A stretch of 33,503 bases of DNA from Candidatus Gastranaerophilales bacterium. Its GTDB lineage: Bacteria; Cyanobacteriota; Vampirovibrionia; Gastranaerophilales; Gastranaerophilaceae. A model generated the notes under the pieces. The model was given only the letters and a program-made list of their open reading frames with translations. It searched no databases and was not told where the DNA came from. Shown in pieces: positions 8,018-15,754 of this stretch. The stretch lies in the NCBI GenBank assembly GCA_944324835.1, contig CALUXV010000019.1, positions 1-33,503 of the forward strand, written 5' to 3'. Every line of letters begins with the position of its first letter. Within the stretch, counting starts at the first letter, position 1. The position numbers and the translations under genes were made by a program.

Positions 8018-8632
8018 CTATTCTTTACCCTCAACAGCTTCATCTGAATCATTTTGATTCTTGTCATCCTTATTTACCACTTCATCTTCATTTATTCCTT
8101 CAGGAAGGTCAATCATTTTATCAACTTCAACCGGCGGAAGATTGTTTTTTGCAAGAACCTCATCAGCTGCAAACCTGTTTGTTGCATGGTCAACAAATAA
8201 AATCCCATCAAGATGATCATATTCATGTTGAATTGCTCTTGCAAGCAAATCTCCGTCAGCCTCAAGAACAAAGGAACGCCCGTTTCTATCAAGAGCTTTA
8301 ACCATAACTTTTTTGTAACGCCAAACTTCTGTATATGCCTGAGGGAAACTTAAACACCCCTCATCACCCTTCATAAAACCAGACTTTTTAATAATTTTAG
8401 GATTTATGAATACTATTGGATTAAGCGGTTCATCATTTGTAGAAACATCTATAACAAAAATTCTTAAGTTCTCGCCTACCTGCGGCGCTGCAAGCCCAAC
8501 ACCATTATTTACATACATTGTATCAAGCATATCTTTTATCAATGTTTTAACTTTTGCTGATACCTTATGAACCTCTTTTGACGGTTCTCTTAATGATGGG
8601 GTACCATATTGAACAATTTTTCTTACAGACAT
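8018..8632 (-). CDS. def: peptide deformylase
   Basis: Removes the N-formyl group from new proteins; metal-dependent. All three family motifs are present: GVGLAAPQ at 44-51, EGCLS at 91-95 (metal ligand C93), and QHEYDH at 135-140 (ligands H136 and H140 with catalytic E137). At 204 residues it is longer than the usual 165-185 because of an acidic C-terminal tail of about 45 residues rich in Asp, Glu and Asn, whose role is unknown. GAGGG precedes the ATG. It is the first gene of the run def-fmt-aroH-GT9, with a promoter at 8664-8692. Confidence 0.96.
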   Translation of the reverse strand: MSVRKIVQYGTPSLREPSKEVHKVSAKVKTLIKDMLDTMYVNNGVGLAAPQVGENLRIFVIDVSTNDEPLNPIVFINPKIIKKSGFMKGDEGCLSFPQAYTEVWRYKKVMVKALDRNGRSFVLEADGDLLARAIQHEYDHLDGILFVDHATNRFAADEVLAKNNLPPVEVDKMIDLPEGINEDEVVNKDDKNQNDSDEAVEGKE

Positions 8633-8663
8633 TCAAAATTCCCTCATAAAACTAATTCCTACT

Positions 8664-8692
8664 ATTATACGGTACTATAGTTTTATTCTAAA
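8664..8692 (-). promoter_or_regulatory. predicted promoter of the def operon
   Basis: Minus strand TTTAGA (8692-8687), 17-base spacer, TATAAT (8669-8664). The -10 box is perfect and the -35 box weak. The predicted start lies about 25 bases before the def ATG. Confidence 0.5.
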
Positions 8693-8771
8693 TTCAATGG
8701 GGAAAGATGTTAATTAACTAAATAAAATCTCCACTAATATTAATTTTTGTAACAAAAAATATAATTACTGA

Positions 8772-8902
8772 AATTGGGAGGTGAATATATACTTTATATA
8801 TATGTAATCAATAAGAGAGCAAGTTAAAAGATTTTTTATATACCCTAATTCCCTTCCTAATTCTAGTTTTACTCCTCATGTTTTTCAAGAGGAGTTTTTT
8901 TT
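8772..8902 (+). ncRNA. candidate small RNA ending in an intrinsic terminator
   Basis: A TATAAT box at 8760-8765 predicts a start near 8772. That is exactly the first base of a 10-bp stem (AATTGGGAGG at 8772-8781 with CTTCCTAATT at 8853-8862, two G-U pairs). The stem closes a 90-base AT-rich domain and is followed at once by a strong terminator. No reading frame with a ribosome site is seen. No -35 box is convincing and no known RNA family is recognised. Alternatively it is the leader/attenuator of the MarR gene. The 8633-8976 gap otherwise holds only the def promoter and the palindrome before marR. Confidence 0.3.
8871..8902 (+). terminator. intrinsic terminator
   Basis: ACTCCTC (8871-8877) pairs with GAGGAGT (8889-8895) and is followed by eight T residues. 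It lies between the divergent def and MarR genes on the + strand, where no annotated + strand gene precedes it. This is the main reason to suspect a short transcript upstream. Confidence 0.8.
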
Positions 8903-8941
8903 ATGAGAATTTGATATTAGAAACAAAAAATTAAATTTCTA

Positions 8942-8951
8942 TAGAATTCTA
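8942..8951. promoter_or_regulatory. 10-bp palindrome, possible operator before the MarR gene
   Basis: TAGAATTCTA is a perfect palindrome 25 bases before the MarR-family start codon, where an autoregulatory operator could lie. The call is positional only. Confidence 0.2.
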
Positions 8952-8976
8952 CCTATTTTTATGTTAGATTTTAAAT

Positions 8977-9411
8977 ATGAAAGAAGAGAAAACTTGCAGT
9001 TATTATATTAGAAATATTGCGCACACTATCAAATATTTGCAGGATAAATGTCTTATTCATTATGATTTAACAAATCAACAGGCAAGATTATTAGGGGAAA
9101 TTATCAAGCTTTCTAAAACCAAAAAAGTTTTTGGCAGGAAAGAACTTGAACAAAGTCTTAATCTGAAAGGACCTTCTGTAACAAGTCTTTTACACGGATT
9201 GGAAAAGAAAAAGCTAGTTGAAACAGAAGCAAATAATAATGATGCCAGAAGAAAAACATTAAAACCAACAGAAGAAGGTAAAAAATTAATTAAGCAAATG
9301 AACCTGGTTTTTGAAGCAACGGAGAACCAGCTTACTGACAGACTTGAATCAGATGAAATTGAAAAATTTAAAGAATATCTTGAAATTGCTTTTGAAAATA
9401 TGAAAGAATAA
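8977..9411 (+). CDS. MarR-family transcriptional regulator
   Basis: A winged-helix DNA-binding protein that as a dimer usually represses a neighbouring gene or itself and responds to a small ligand. The 144 residues have the MarR layout: N-terminal dimerisation helix, Q-rich helix LTNQQARLLGEII near 31-43, recognition helix GPSVTSLLHGLEKKKLVE near 65-82, and the wing NNNDARRKTLKPTEEG with the family's DxR/K motif (DARRK), then a C-terminal helix. No Shine-Dalgarno sequence is visible, and TTAGAT stands 7 bases before the ATG, so the mRNA may be leaderless. There is no obvious target gene in the same direction: two decayed fragments follow, and the original partner may have been lost. Confidence 0.9.
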   Translation: MKEEKTCSYYIRNIAHTIKYLQDKCLIHYDLTNQQARLLGEIIKLSKTKKVFGRKELEQSLNLKGPSVTSLLHGLEKKKLVETEANNNDARRKTLKPTEEGKKLIKQMNLVFEATENQLTDRLESDEIEKFKEYLEIAFENMKE

Positions 9412-9412
9412 A

Positions 9413-9566
9413 TTATTTTAATAACGTATTCAAATCTATTTCTAATGCCTCAAAAATATTTACAATAATTGTAATACTTGAATTAACTTTTTGATAGTTA
9501 TACCGCTTTTTCCGCAATTTCAGCTTGAAAATACTTTTTTCTCACACGTTCAATTCAAATATTTTG
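9413..9566 (-). pseudogene. decayed XRE-type helix-turn-helix regulator
   Basis: On the minus strand the last frame reads SSITIIVNIFEALEIDL then NTLLK and a stop (9415-9413). This matches the C-terminal end of the small Cro/C1 family, where a TLxxIxxALxxxLxxLL pattern is usual. Further upstream, in another frame, QAEIAEKA matches the first helix-turn-helix segment. Frameshifts, a stop codon and an apparent loss of the recognition helix separate the two. Read by eye only; a chance resemblance is possible. Confidence 0.4.
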
Positions 9567-9570
9567 AGCT

Positions 9571-9756
9571 ATTTTTGACATTCAGATAAATTCTGTCATA
9601 ATCAGCAGAGTAAACATAGGCGATAATGCTGTAATAGGCGCAAACTCTTTAGTATTACATAATGTACCGCCAAATACAGTTGTTGCTGGTTCTACCGCAA
9701 GAAAAATACGTGATACAAGAGAAAAAGATTACATCGAACGCCAAAGATTATACTAA
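9571..9756 (+). pseudogene. 3' remnant of a hexapeptide-repeat acyltransferase
   Basis: An open stretch ending at the TAA of 9754-9756 reads NIGDNAVIGANSLVL, then HNVPPNTVVAGSTARKIR. This is the typical end of a left-handed beta-helix acetyltransferase (serine acetyltransferase or sugar O-acetyltransferase type: IGDNxxIGAxxVVxxxVPPxxVVxGxPAR). There is no start codon or upstream helical domain, and the frame is closed at 9565. It is therefore a truncated fragment, probably cut when the adjoining repeats and ATPase gene arrived. Confidence 0.65.
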
Positions 9757-9763
9757 TTTGTAA

Positions 9764-9880
9764 GTTTGTTAATTTCTACATTTTTATAAAGTACATTTTA
9801 CAAAATTGTTAATTTCTACATTTTAATAAAGTGTATTTTATAAAATTGTTGATTTCTACATTTTTATAAAGTATAATAAA
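9764..9880. repeat. three 40-bp tandem repeats upstream of the ATPase gene
   Basis: The block beginning TTGTTAATTTCTACATTTTT recurs with an exact 40-base period; the core AATTTCTACA is at 9771, 9811 and 9851 (third copy GATTTCTACA). Each copy also has a TATAAAGT segment and a following TTTTAnAAA. The third copy runs into the promoter and start codon of the ATPase gene. The core resembles part of some type V CRISPR repeats, but there are no unique spacers of separate origin and no GTAGAT end. Confidence 0.88.
9849..9877 (+). promoter_or_regulatory. predicted promoter of the ATPase gene (leaderless)
   Basis: TTGATT (9849-9854), 17-base spacer, TATAAT (9872-9877), a near-consensus promoter made by base changes in the third 40-bp repeat. 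The expected start of transcription falls on or next to the ATG at 9884, and no ribosome site exists, so the mRNA would be leaderless. Confidence 0.6.
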
Positions 9881-9883
9881 TTT

Positions 9884-11191
9884 ATGGATGAATTTAAAGA
9901 GAAATTAATAGAAAGACCGGAATATACCCAAAAACTTGAAGCCTGGCTAGGGCAAAATGATTTAGTTAAAATTATTACAGGCGTAAGAAGATGTGGAAAA
10001 TCTAAATTATTCGCATTGTTCCAAAAATTATTAATTGAACAAAAATATGTATTAGAAAATCAAATTATAAATATCAATCTGGAAGATGTTATACAGACAC
10101 AAAGTATAGGTCTTGAATATAATAAACAACTTTTATTAACAGATTATAATAAATTATTAAATTTTATTGTTGAAAAATTAGACACCAAAAAAATGAATTT
10201 TGTCTTTATAGATGAAATTCAATTGCTTGAAAATTGGCAGATAGCAGCAAATACTCTCAGGTTAAATAAAAATGTTGATTTATATTTAACAGGGTCTAAT
10301 GCTTATATGTTCTCAGGTGATTTATCTAATTCTTTTGGCGGTCGGTATGTTGAAATAAAAATGCAGCCATTTTCATTTAAAGAATATTATGAGGCGACAA
10401 AAGAAGATACTTTATCAAGTCATGACTTATTTGAAGTATATGAAAAATACATAAAAAAAAGCGGATTTCCGCAAATAATTAAATTTAAAAATAATGATAA
10501 TCTTATTTATGAGTACTTAATAAATACGGTTTATCTTAATACTGTACAAAAAGATATTATAAAACGATATAATGTAAGTAATTCTAACAGATTAGATTCA
10601 ATTATCCGCTATATTTTTGACAATATAGGAAATGAAACTTCTTTAAGGAATATTGTTAATGGGTTAAAAACTTCCGGAATTACTATTTCAATACCGACGT
10701 TAGACAGTTATATAAAAGCTTTGATTGATAGCTATTTAATTTATAAATGTGACAGATACGATATAAAAGGAAAAAATTATCTTAATCCAAACTCTAAATA
10801 TTATATTGTTGATATTGGCTTGAGAACCGCAATACTTGGTATCAACGATAGAGACAGGGGGCATATACTGGAAAATATTGTGTATTTGGAACTTTTAAGA
10901 CGAGGTTTTAGAGTTTCTGTCGGGAAAGTTCATTCAAAAGTAATAAAAAATAACGGAAAAAGTGAGAGAAAAACTATTGAAATAGATTTTGTTGCCAGAA
11001 AAGCTAATATAACAGAATATTATCAAGTTGCTTTAAATGTTACAGATCCGGATGTTTTAAATAGAGAATTAAAACCTCTGGAGGAAATTAAAGATAATTA
11101 TTCTAAATACCTGTTAACAATGGACTCTGGTGATGGGGATATAAATGGTATAAAACGGTTAAATGTATTTCAATGGTTATTAGACAAATAA
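9884..11191 (+). CDS. AAA-type ATPase with C-terminal DUF4143 domain
   Basis: A 435-residue ATP-binding protein of a large, mostly uncharacterised family common on genomic islands. The N-terminal ATPase has Walker A GVRRCGKS at 33-40, Walker B NFVFIDE ending at 111, and the sensor-like LTGSNAYMFSGDLSNSFGGR near 135-154. The C-terminal DUF4143 region has a winged-helix-like middle (NIVNGLKTSGITISIPTLDSY) and an end that looks PD-(D/E)xK-like: LENIVYLELLRRGF, then EIDFVARK and YYQVALNV. The family has been linked to toxin-antitoxin-like or transport roles without firm proof; I cannot assign one here. It stands alone after tandem repeats and a truncated gene, which suggests arrival by transfer. 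Confidence 0.88.
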   Translation: MDEFKEKLIERPEYTQKLEAWLGQNDLVKIITGVRRCGKSKLFALFQKLLIEQKYVLENQIININLEDVIQTQSIGLEYNKQLLLTDYNKLLNFIVEKLDTKKMNFVFIDEIQLLENWQIAANTLRLNKNVDLYLTGSNAYMFSGDLSNSFGGRYVEIKMQPFSFKEYYEATKEDTLSSHDLFEVYEKYIKKSGFPQIIKFKNNDNLIYEYLINTVYLNTVQKDIIKRYNVSNSNRLDSIIRYIFDNIGNETSLRNIVNGLKTSGITISIPTLDSYIKALIDSYLIYKCDRYDIKGKNYLNPNSKYYIVDIGLRTAILGINDRDRGHILENIVYLELLRRGFRVSVGKVHSKVIKNNGKSERKTIEIDFVARKANITEYYQVALNVTDPDVLNRELKPLEEIKDNYSKYLLTMDSGDGDINGIKRLNVFQWLLDK

Positions 11192-11216
11192 GAGTGATTA
11201 TCGTTTTATTAACTGA

Positions 11217-11245
11217 TTTACCTTAATTATACTTTGATATATAAT
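11217..11245 (+). promoter_or_regulatory. possible promoter of the AsmA-like gene
   Basis: TTTACC (11217-11222), 17-base spacer, TATAAT (11240-11245). The ATG follows 13 bases after the -10 box with no Shine-Dalgarno sequence between them, so the 5' leader would be very short. Confidence 0.35.
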
Positions 11246-11258
11246 TACAAAGTTTAAA

Positions 11259-14200
11259 ATGTTTAAAAATAAGTTTAAGTATATAATTATATTTTTAATA
11301 TTATATTTCATATGGGCAATTGGGATTCCACAATTGTTTAAATATAATGTGCAAAATATTCAAGCAATTATCCAAAAAGAATCCGGATACAATGTTTGTT
11401 TTACAAATCCTGATTTGAATCTATGGTTTTTGCCGCACGCAAAATTTAAAGCAGAAAAGATTGAAGTTTTAAATAAAGATAATTCAAGAGCACTTGTAAT
11501 TGAAACCCCAAAAATAAATATTAGGGTTTTACCGCTTATTATTGGTAAAGTTCATGCCGGAACAATCGAATGTTCCACTATTCAGGCAAATTTTTCACTG
11601 GATAAAAATCTATATCTCGGGGATTATTTACTAGATTTTTCTAAAAAACTAAACGTAAAATCCAAAATAGACAGGATAAAGATTAATAACTACCAAATAT
11701 CTCTTCTGGATAAAAAAAGCAAATTACCTATTTACCTAAAAGGCAAGGATTTTTATTATAAAGAGACTCTAAATTATATAATATCTCACGCAAATAATAA
11801 TTTTATTGTAGGGGAATCATCTTCTTGCGCTAATTTTGATATTAAAATCCCGAAAAGAAAATTCATCAAAGATGCAAAAGTTAATTTAAATATAAAAAAC
11901 TTACAGTTAAAACCATTTGAAAACCTTATATCAACTTGTATTCATGATGATATTACATATATAAATGGGGTTATAAATATAAAATCCGATTATTCAAAAT
12001 TAAATGCGAATATTGAAAACCTAAAAATCTTAGTTAAAGATTCTGCAAAATCAATAATTTTTCCTGAAACATTTGTTGTAAATTCTGAATTTTTACTTAA
12101 ATCTAATAATTTAAAAATTAAATATTGTAATGCTGACGGAGGAAATGTTCACGCAAGGATGCAAGGAGAAATAAATAAATTTACGTCGTTAAAACCAGTA
12201 TTTGATTTACAAATAAATATGCCCAAATCAGACGTTAGAGAAATTGCACTTTTACTACCTCCTATTGTAGTACCAACATTTAATATATATAGACTGAAAA
12301 TGTATCCGTTTTACGGATTTGCAGAAGCTGACCTTGATATAAAAGGGAAATTCCCTGAACCTCGCATCAATGGATATGTAAATGTTTTTGATGCTTATAT
12401 GATAAAACCTATACCCAATGCCCAAAAAGCAAAGATTAATATAAAATGCATTGAAAAACATATGGAACTTGATGTGGTAGTACCTGCAGCTGAAAAAGAA
12501 ACAGTTTATGTTACAGGAACAATTGATGATTACGGAGAATATAAAGCTGATTTAAGAATAAGAAGTACAAAATCCGTTGATTTAGCAATAGCAGAATTTG
12601 TACTTAACCCGTTGCATGAAGTTCTAAGATTCTTAATTGGTCCTGTTCCGATAATGAATGTAACAGGTAAAGGAAACATCAATATAAGAGTTATTGGTAC
12701 AAAAAAAGATCCGCACATATGGGGTGATTTTAATTTCAAAAATGCATCCGCTTCATTTAATGATGTAAAACATCTTGTACTAAAAAATGCATCAGGGAAT
12801 CTTAATTTTAATGGCCAAACTGCACATTTTGTTAACCATACAGGAACAGTTGAAAACCAACCGTTTAAAGTTGAAGGAGATTGCTCATTATTTGGCGATA
12901 TCAACTTTAACGCAGGGGGGAATAATTTACCTTTAAATACACTTATCAAAACGATTCAAGATTCACCGATGCTTGAACCGGTACAAAAAATACTGCCAAA
13001 TATCAAAAATTGTACAGGGAAATGCGATTTCACACTTAATTTAACCGGTAAACTTCCTGATATAAACTATATTAAACTAAACGAAAATCTTTTTGCAAAA
13101 GGAGCAATAAAGCTTAAAAATAATTCACTTATTCTAAATGGAATTCCTGTAAAACGAGTAAGCGGAGATATACGGTTTAAGAATCTTGATGTTGAATTAA
13201 ATCTCAACAGTTTCCTTGACAATTTATCTAAAATAAATGTAACAGGCGATATTAAAAATGGGATAGCAAATATTCTCGCATCGTCTGATAGAATGAACAT
13301 CCGAGAATTTACAAAAAACTATTTCAAAGAACTTGATGACTGCATTATCAAATTTAAAGCGACATATAAAGGTAAAATTGATGATATTGAAATTGATAAG
13401 GCCGAATGCTATGCAAAAGTTTTGAGAAATAATAAACCTGTTAAAAATATAAAAATAATGTCCGGAGATTTTAAGCTTAAAAACTCTAAACTTAAACTAA
13501 CAAATTTATATGGATTTATTAAACATAATCCATTCCATATCGATATAACAGCATCAAACTTATCTAAAGATATAGATAAAATCAAAGTTAATTCAGATAT
13601 CAAAATCAAAAACTTTGATTTATCTACTCTTAATTCGTTTATGGAATCAGATTTAATCCCAGATAATATTAAAAAAGAATGCAAAAAATTCAAGTTCCGT
13701 TCCGGAAACACTGATATTTCTGCAAAAATTAGAAATAATAATATAAATGCAGTATTAAATTTAAATAATATAAATGCAGTTTATCAATTAAAACAACTTG
13801 TACCAATAAGATTAATCAACGGGCAGATAGTTATTAAAAATAACCGGTTATTTTTAAACAAAATGAACTATCTTGTAGATGACATGCCAGTATTAATATA
13901 TGGAAATGTCAGCAATATACTTAAAAAACCGAAATTAGATATCCATATAAATTCAAAACTTTCACAAAAAACATTTGATAAATATTGGAACATAGATACC
14001 ATTTATCCGATAAAAGTAAAAGGAGATATTCTATTAGGGACACTTATTTCCGGTTCACTAGATAAAATTAATACAAAAATGGATTTTAAACTGGAAGAAA
14101 ATTCAAGCATCTATTATATGGGAGCAACCGTTGGCGATACAGAAAATCCGATTACAGTAAATACAGATTTTGATATTTTGAAAAATAATTTAATAAGATT

Positions 14201-15620
14201 AAATAAATTCCAATACAGTAAACTTATTGCCTCTCAAAATAATAAGCAGAACTTATTCCCTTTAGTTACTGTAAAAGGAGGTATAACGTATCATAATAAA
14301 AAATTCTATACTTTTGATAATTTAACAATAAAAACTCAAGCTCCGACTGATGCCAGAATATTTAATGTAGTATTTAGAAAACCTACAATTAAACAAGGAC
14401 AATTTACTTCTGATTTAAAAATCAACGGTAAATCAACATCACCTAAAATACTCGGGAATATGATAATAAACGGTATTGATATGCCATTTTTGAATACTAC
14501 AATTAAAGATTTATCTCTTGATTTTAATGATAAAGATATTATTATTCAGTCAAAAGGCGAAATTCTCTCGAATAATGTCGTATTTAATGCAATTGTAAAA
14601 AATAAGTTTTCAACAAATTATGTTGTAAAAAAAGCAAACATTGCTTTTAAACATCTTGATATAAATAACTTAATTTCTGAATTGAAACAACTTGAATTAA
14701 GAACATTTAATGAAAACCAATCAAGTGTAGCAAACACTAATTTACTTAATTCTGTTATATTTAATGATTTAAGTATTCGTGCAGACAGTATCATCGTTAG
14801 AAACATACATGCTAATAACCTGAAAGCTGATTGTTCGCTAAATGAAAAAATGCAATTTGCAGTAAACAAATTCAAATTTGATATCGCAGATGGAGAAATT
14901 ACAGGCAGCGTAAAATATAATATTTTGAATAATTTATTAAAATTAAAGATTAATGCTGATAGCGTCAGTGCAAATGACCTTCTAACCGCAGTATTTGATG
15001 TTCCAAACCAAATATATGGTAAACTTACAGGAACTATCGAAATTATCGCAAATGTTACAAATGAAATCACAAGTAAAGAAACTCTTTCAGGGAAAGCAAT
15101 ATTCTCTGTAAAAGATGGTCGCATGCCAAAGCTCGGTTCTTTAGAATATTTATTAAGAGCCGGAAATGTTTTCAAAAGCGGGATAACAGGAATTACAATG
15201 AACAGTATAATTGACCTTGTAACTCCTTTAAAAACCGGAGAATTTTCAAGTATAGAAGGTAACATCCTAATTAACCATGGCATTGCCCACACAATAGAAA
15301 TTAATTCTACCGGAAAAGATTTAAATTTGTTTATTAAAGGGAAATATAATATGGTTACAGAAATAGCAGATATGCAAGTTTTAGGTCAATTATCAAGAAA
15401 AATCTCAACCGTATTTGGTGCTGTTGGTAACCTGTCTTTGAATTCCCTATTTAATAAAATACCCGGCGTAAATCTAGCAGAAAATGGACAATTGATAAAC
15501 GAATTAAACAAAATTCCAGGTATAGAGTTATCTAATAAAGCATACAGAAAATTTATTGTTGAAATATACGGCGATATAAACAATGATAATAACGTTAAAA
15601 GTTTCCGCTGGATAAACTAG
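11259..15620 (+). CDS. giant AsmA/TamB-like envelope protein
   Basis: Predicted to be anchored in the inner membrane and to span the periplasm; AsmA-clan proteins (TamB, YhdP, YdbH) are thought to form beta-groove bridges that move phospholipids to the outer membrane. The 1453 residues start with a short cationic head and a single membrane segment at about 8-27 (YIIIFLILYFIWAIGIPQLF). The AsmA-like N-terminal pattern follows (NLWFLPHAKFKAEKIEV). The remainder is long, repetitive beta-strand sequence (alternating polar and hydrophobic, many INGxxxIKNxxL-type repeats). The C-terminal 230 residues (SGKAIFSVKDGRMPKLGSL near 1278-1296, then GQLSRKISTVFGAVGNLSL) resemble the AsmA-like C-terminal domain. 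No ribosome site is obvious. Length is in the range of YhdP (about 1270). No TamA-like partner is in the window. Confidence 0.8.
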   Translation: MFKNKFKYIIIFLILYFIWAIGIPQLFKYNVQNIQAIIQKESGYNVCFTNPDLNLWFLPHAKFKAEKIEVLNKDNSRALVIETPKINIRVLPLIIGKVHAGTIECSTIQANFSLDKNLYLGDYLLDFSKKLNVKSKIDRIKINNYQISLLDKKSKLPIYLKGKDFYYKETLNYIISHANNNFIVGESSSCANFDIKIPKRKFIKDAKVNLNIKNLQLKPFENLISTCIHDDITYINGVINIKSDYSKLNANIENLKILVKDSAKSIIFPETFVVNSEFLLKSNNLKIKYCNADGGNVHARMQGEINKFTSLKPVFDLQINMPKSDVREIALLLPPIVVPTFNIYRLKMYPFYGFAEADLDIKGKFPEPRINGYVNVFDAYMIKPIPNAQKAKINIKCIEKHMELDVVVPAAEKETVYVTGTIDDYGEYKADLRIRSTKSVDLAIAEFVLNPLHEVLRFLIGPVPIMNVTGKGNINIRVIGTKKDPHIWGDFNFKNASASFNDVKHLVLKNASGNLNFNGQTAHFVNHTGTVENQPFKVEGDCSLFGDINFNAGGNNLPLNTLIKTIQDSPMLEPVQKILPNIKNCTGKCDFTLNLTGKLPDINYIKLNENLFAKGAIKLKNNSLILNGIPVKRVSGDIRFKNLDVELNLNSFLDNLSKINVTGDIKNGIANILASSDRMNIREFTKNYFKELDDCIIKFKATYKGKIDDIEIDKAECYAKVLRNNKPVKNIKIMSGDFKLKNSKLKLTNLYGFIKHNPFHIDITASNLSKDIDKIKVNSDIKIKNFDLSTLNSFMESDLIPDNIKKECKKFKFRSGNTDISAKIRNNNINAVLNLNNINAVYQLKQLVPIRLINGQIVIKNNRLFLNKMNYLVDDMPVLIYGNVSNILKKPKLDIHINSKLSQKTFDKYWNIDTIYPIKVKGDILLGTLISGSLDKINTKMDFKLEENSSIYYMGATVGDTENPITVNTDFDILKNNLIRLNKFQYSKLIASQNNKQNLFPLVTVKGGITYHNKKFYTFDNLTIKTQAPTDARIFNVVFRKPTIKQGQFTSDLKINGKSTSPKILGNMIINGIDMPFLNTTIKDLSLDFNDKDIIIQSKGEILSNNVVFNAIVKNKFSTNYVVKKANIAFKHLDINNLISELKQLELRTFNENQSSVANTNLLNSVIFNDLSIRADSIIVRNIHANNLKADCSLNEKMQFAVNKFKFDIADGEITGSVKYNILNNLLKLKINADSVSANDLLTAVFDVPNQIYGKLTGTIEIIANVTNEITSKETLSGKAIFSVKDGRMPKLGSLEYLLRAGNVFKSGITGITMNSIIDLVTPLKTGEFSSIEGNILINHGIAHTIEINSTGKDLNLFIKGKYNMVTEIADMQVLGQLSRKISTVFGAVGNLSLNSLFNKIPGVNLAENGQLINELNKIPGIELSNKAYRKFIVEIYGDINNDNNVKSFRWIN

Positions 15621-15646
15621 CGAAGAGAAGGGTAATAAATACCCAA

Positions 15647-15685
15647 CTAAAGTATAAATTTCCACCATCTAAAGTATAAAATTTC
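15647..15685 (+). promoter_or_regulatory. two 22-bp-spaced direct repeats upstream of the 640-residue protein
   Basis: CTAAAGTATAAATTTC at 15647-15662 and CTAAAGTATAAAATTTC at 15669-15685 are repeated on the same face of the helix (two turns apart). They lie just upstream of a possible promoter, TTGAAT (15697-15702), 17 bases, TAATAA (15720-15725). This is the arrangement expected of an activator or repressor site; no regulator is identified. Confidence 0.4.
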
Positions 15686-15754
15686 TTCTTTATCCCTTGA
15701 ATGGTCTAGATTATACATGTAATAATTATATTGAAAAGAAAGGAAGAGAAGCCT

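Noticed and set aside
9764-9880. Resemblance to a type V (Cas12a-like) CRISPR array because of the AATTTCTAC core
   Set aside because: The whole 40-base period is repeated, so there are no unique spacers. The terminal GTAGAT of Cas12a repeats is missing, and no cas gene is in the window.
14618-15292. Long minus-strand open frame opposite the AsmA-like gene
   Set aside because: It is a mirror of a low-complexity AT-rich gene. It has no ribosome site or recognisable domain, and the + strand frame is continuous and family-like.
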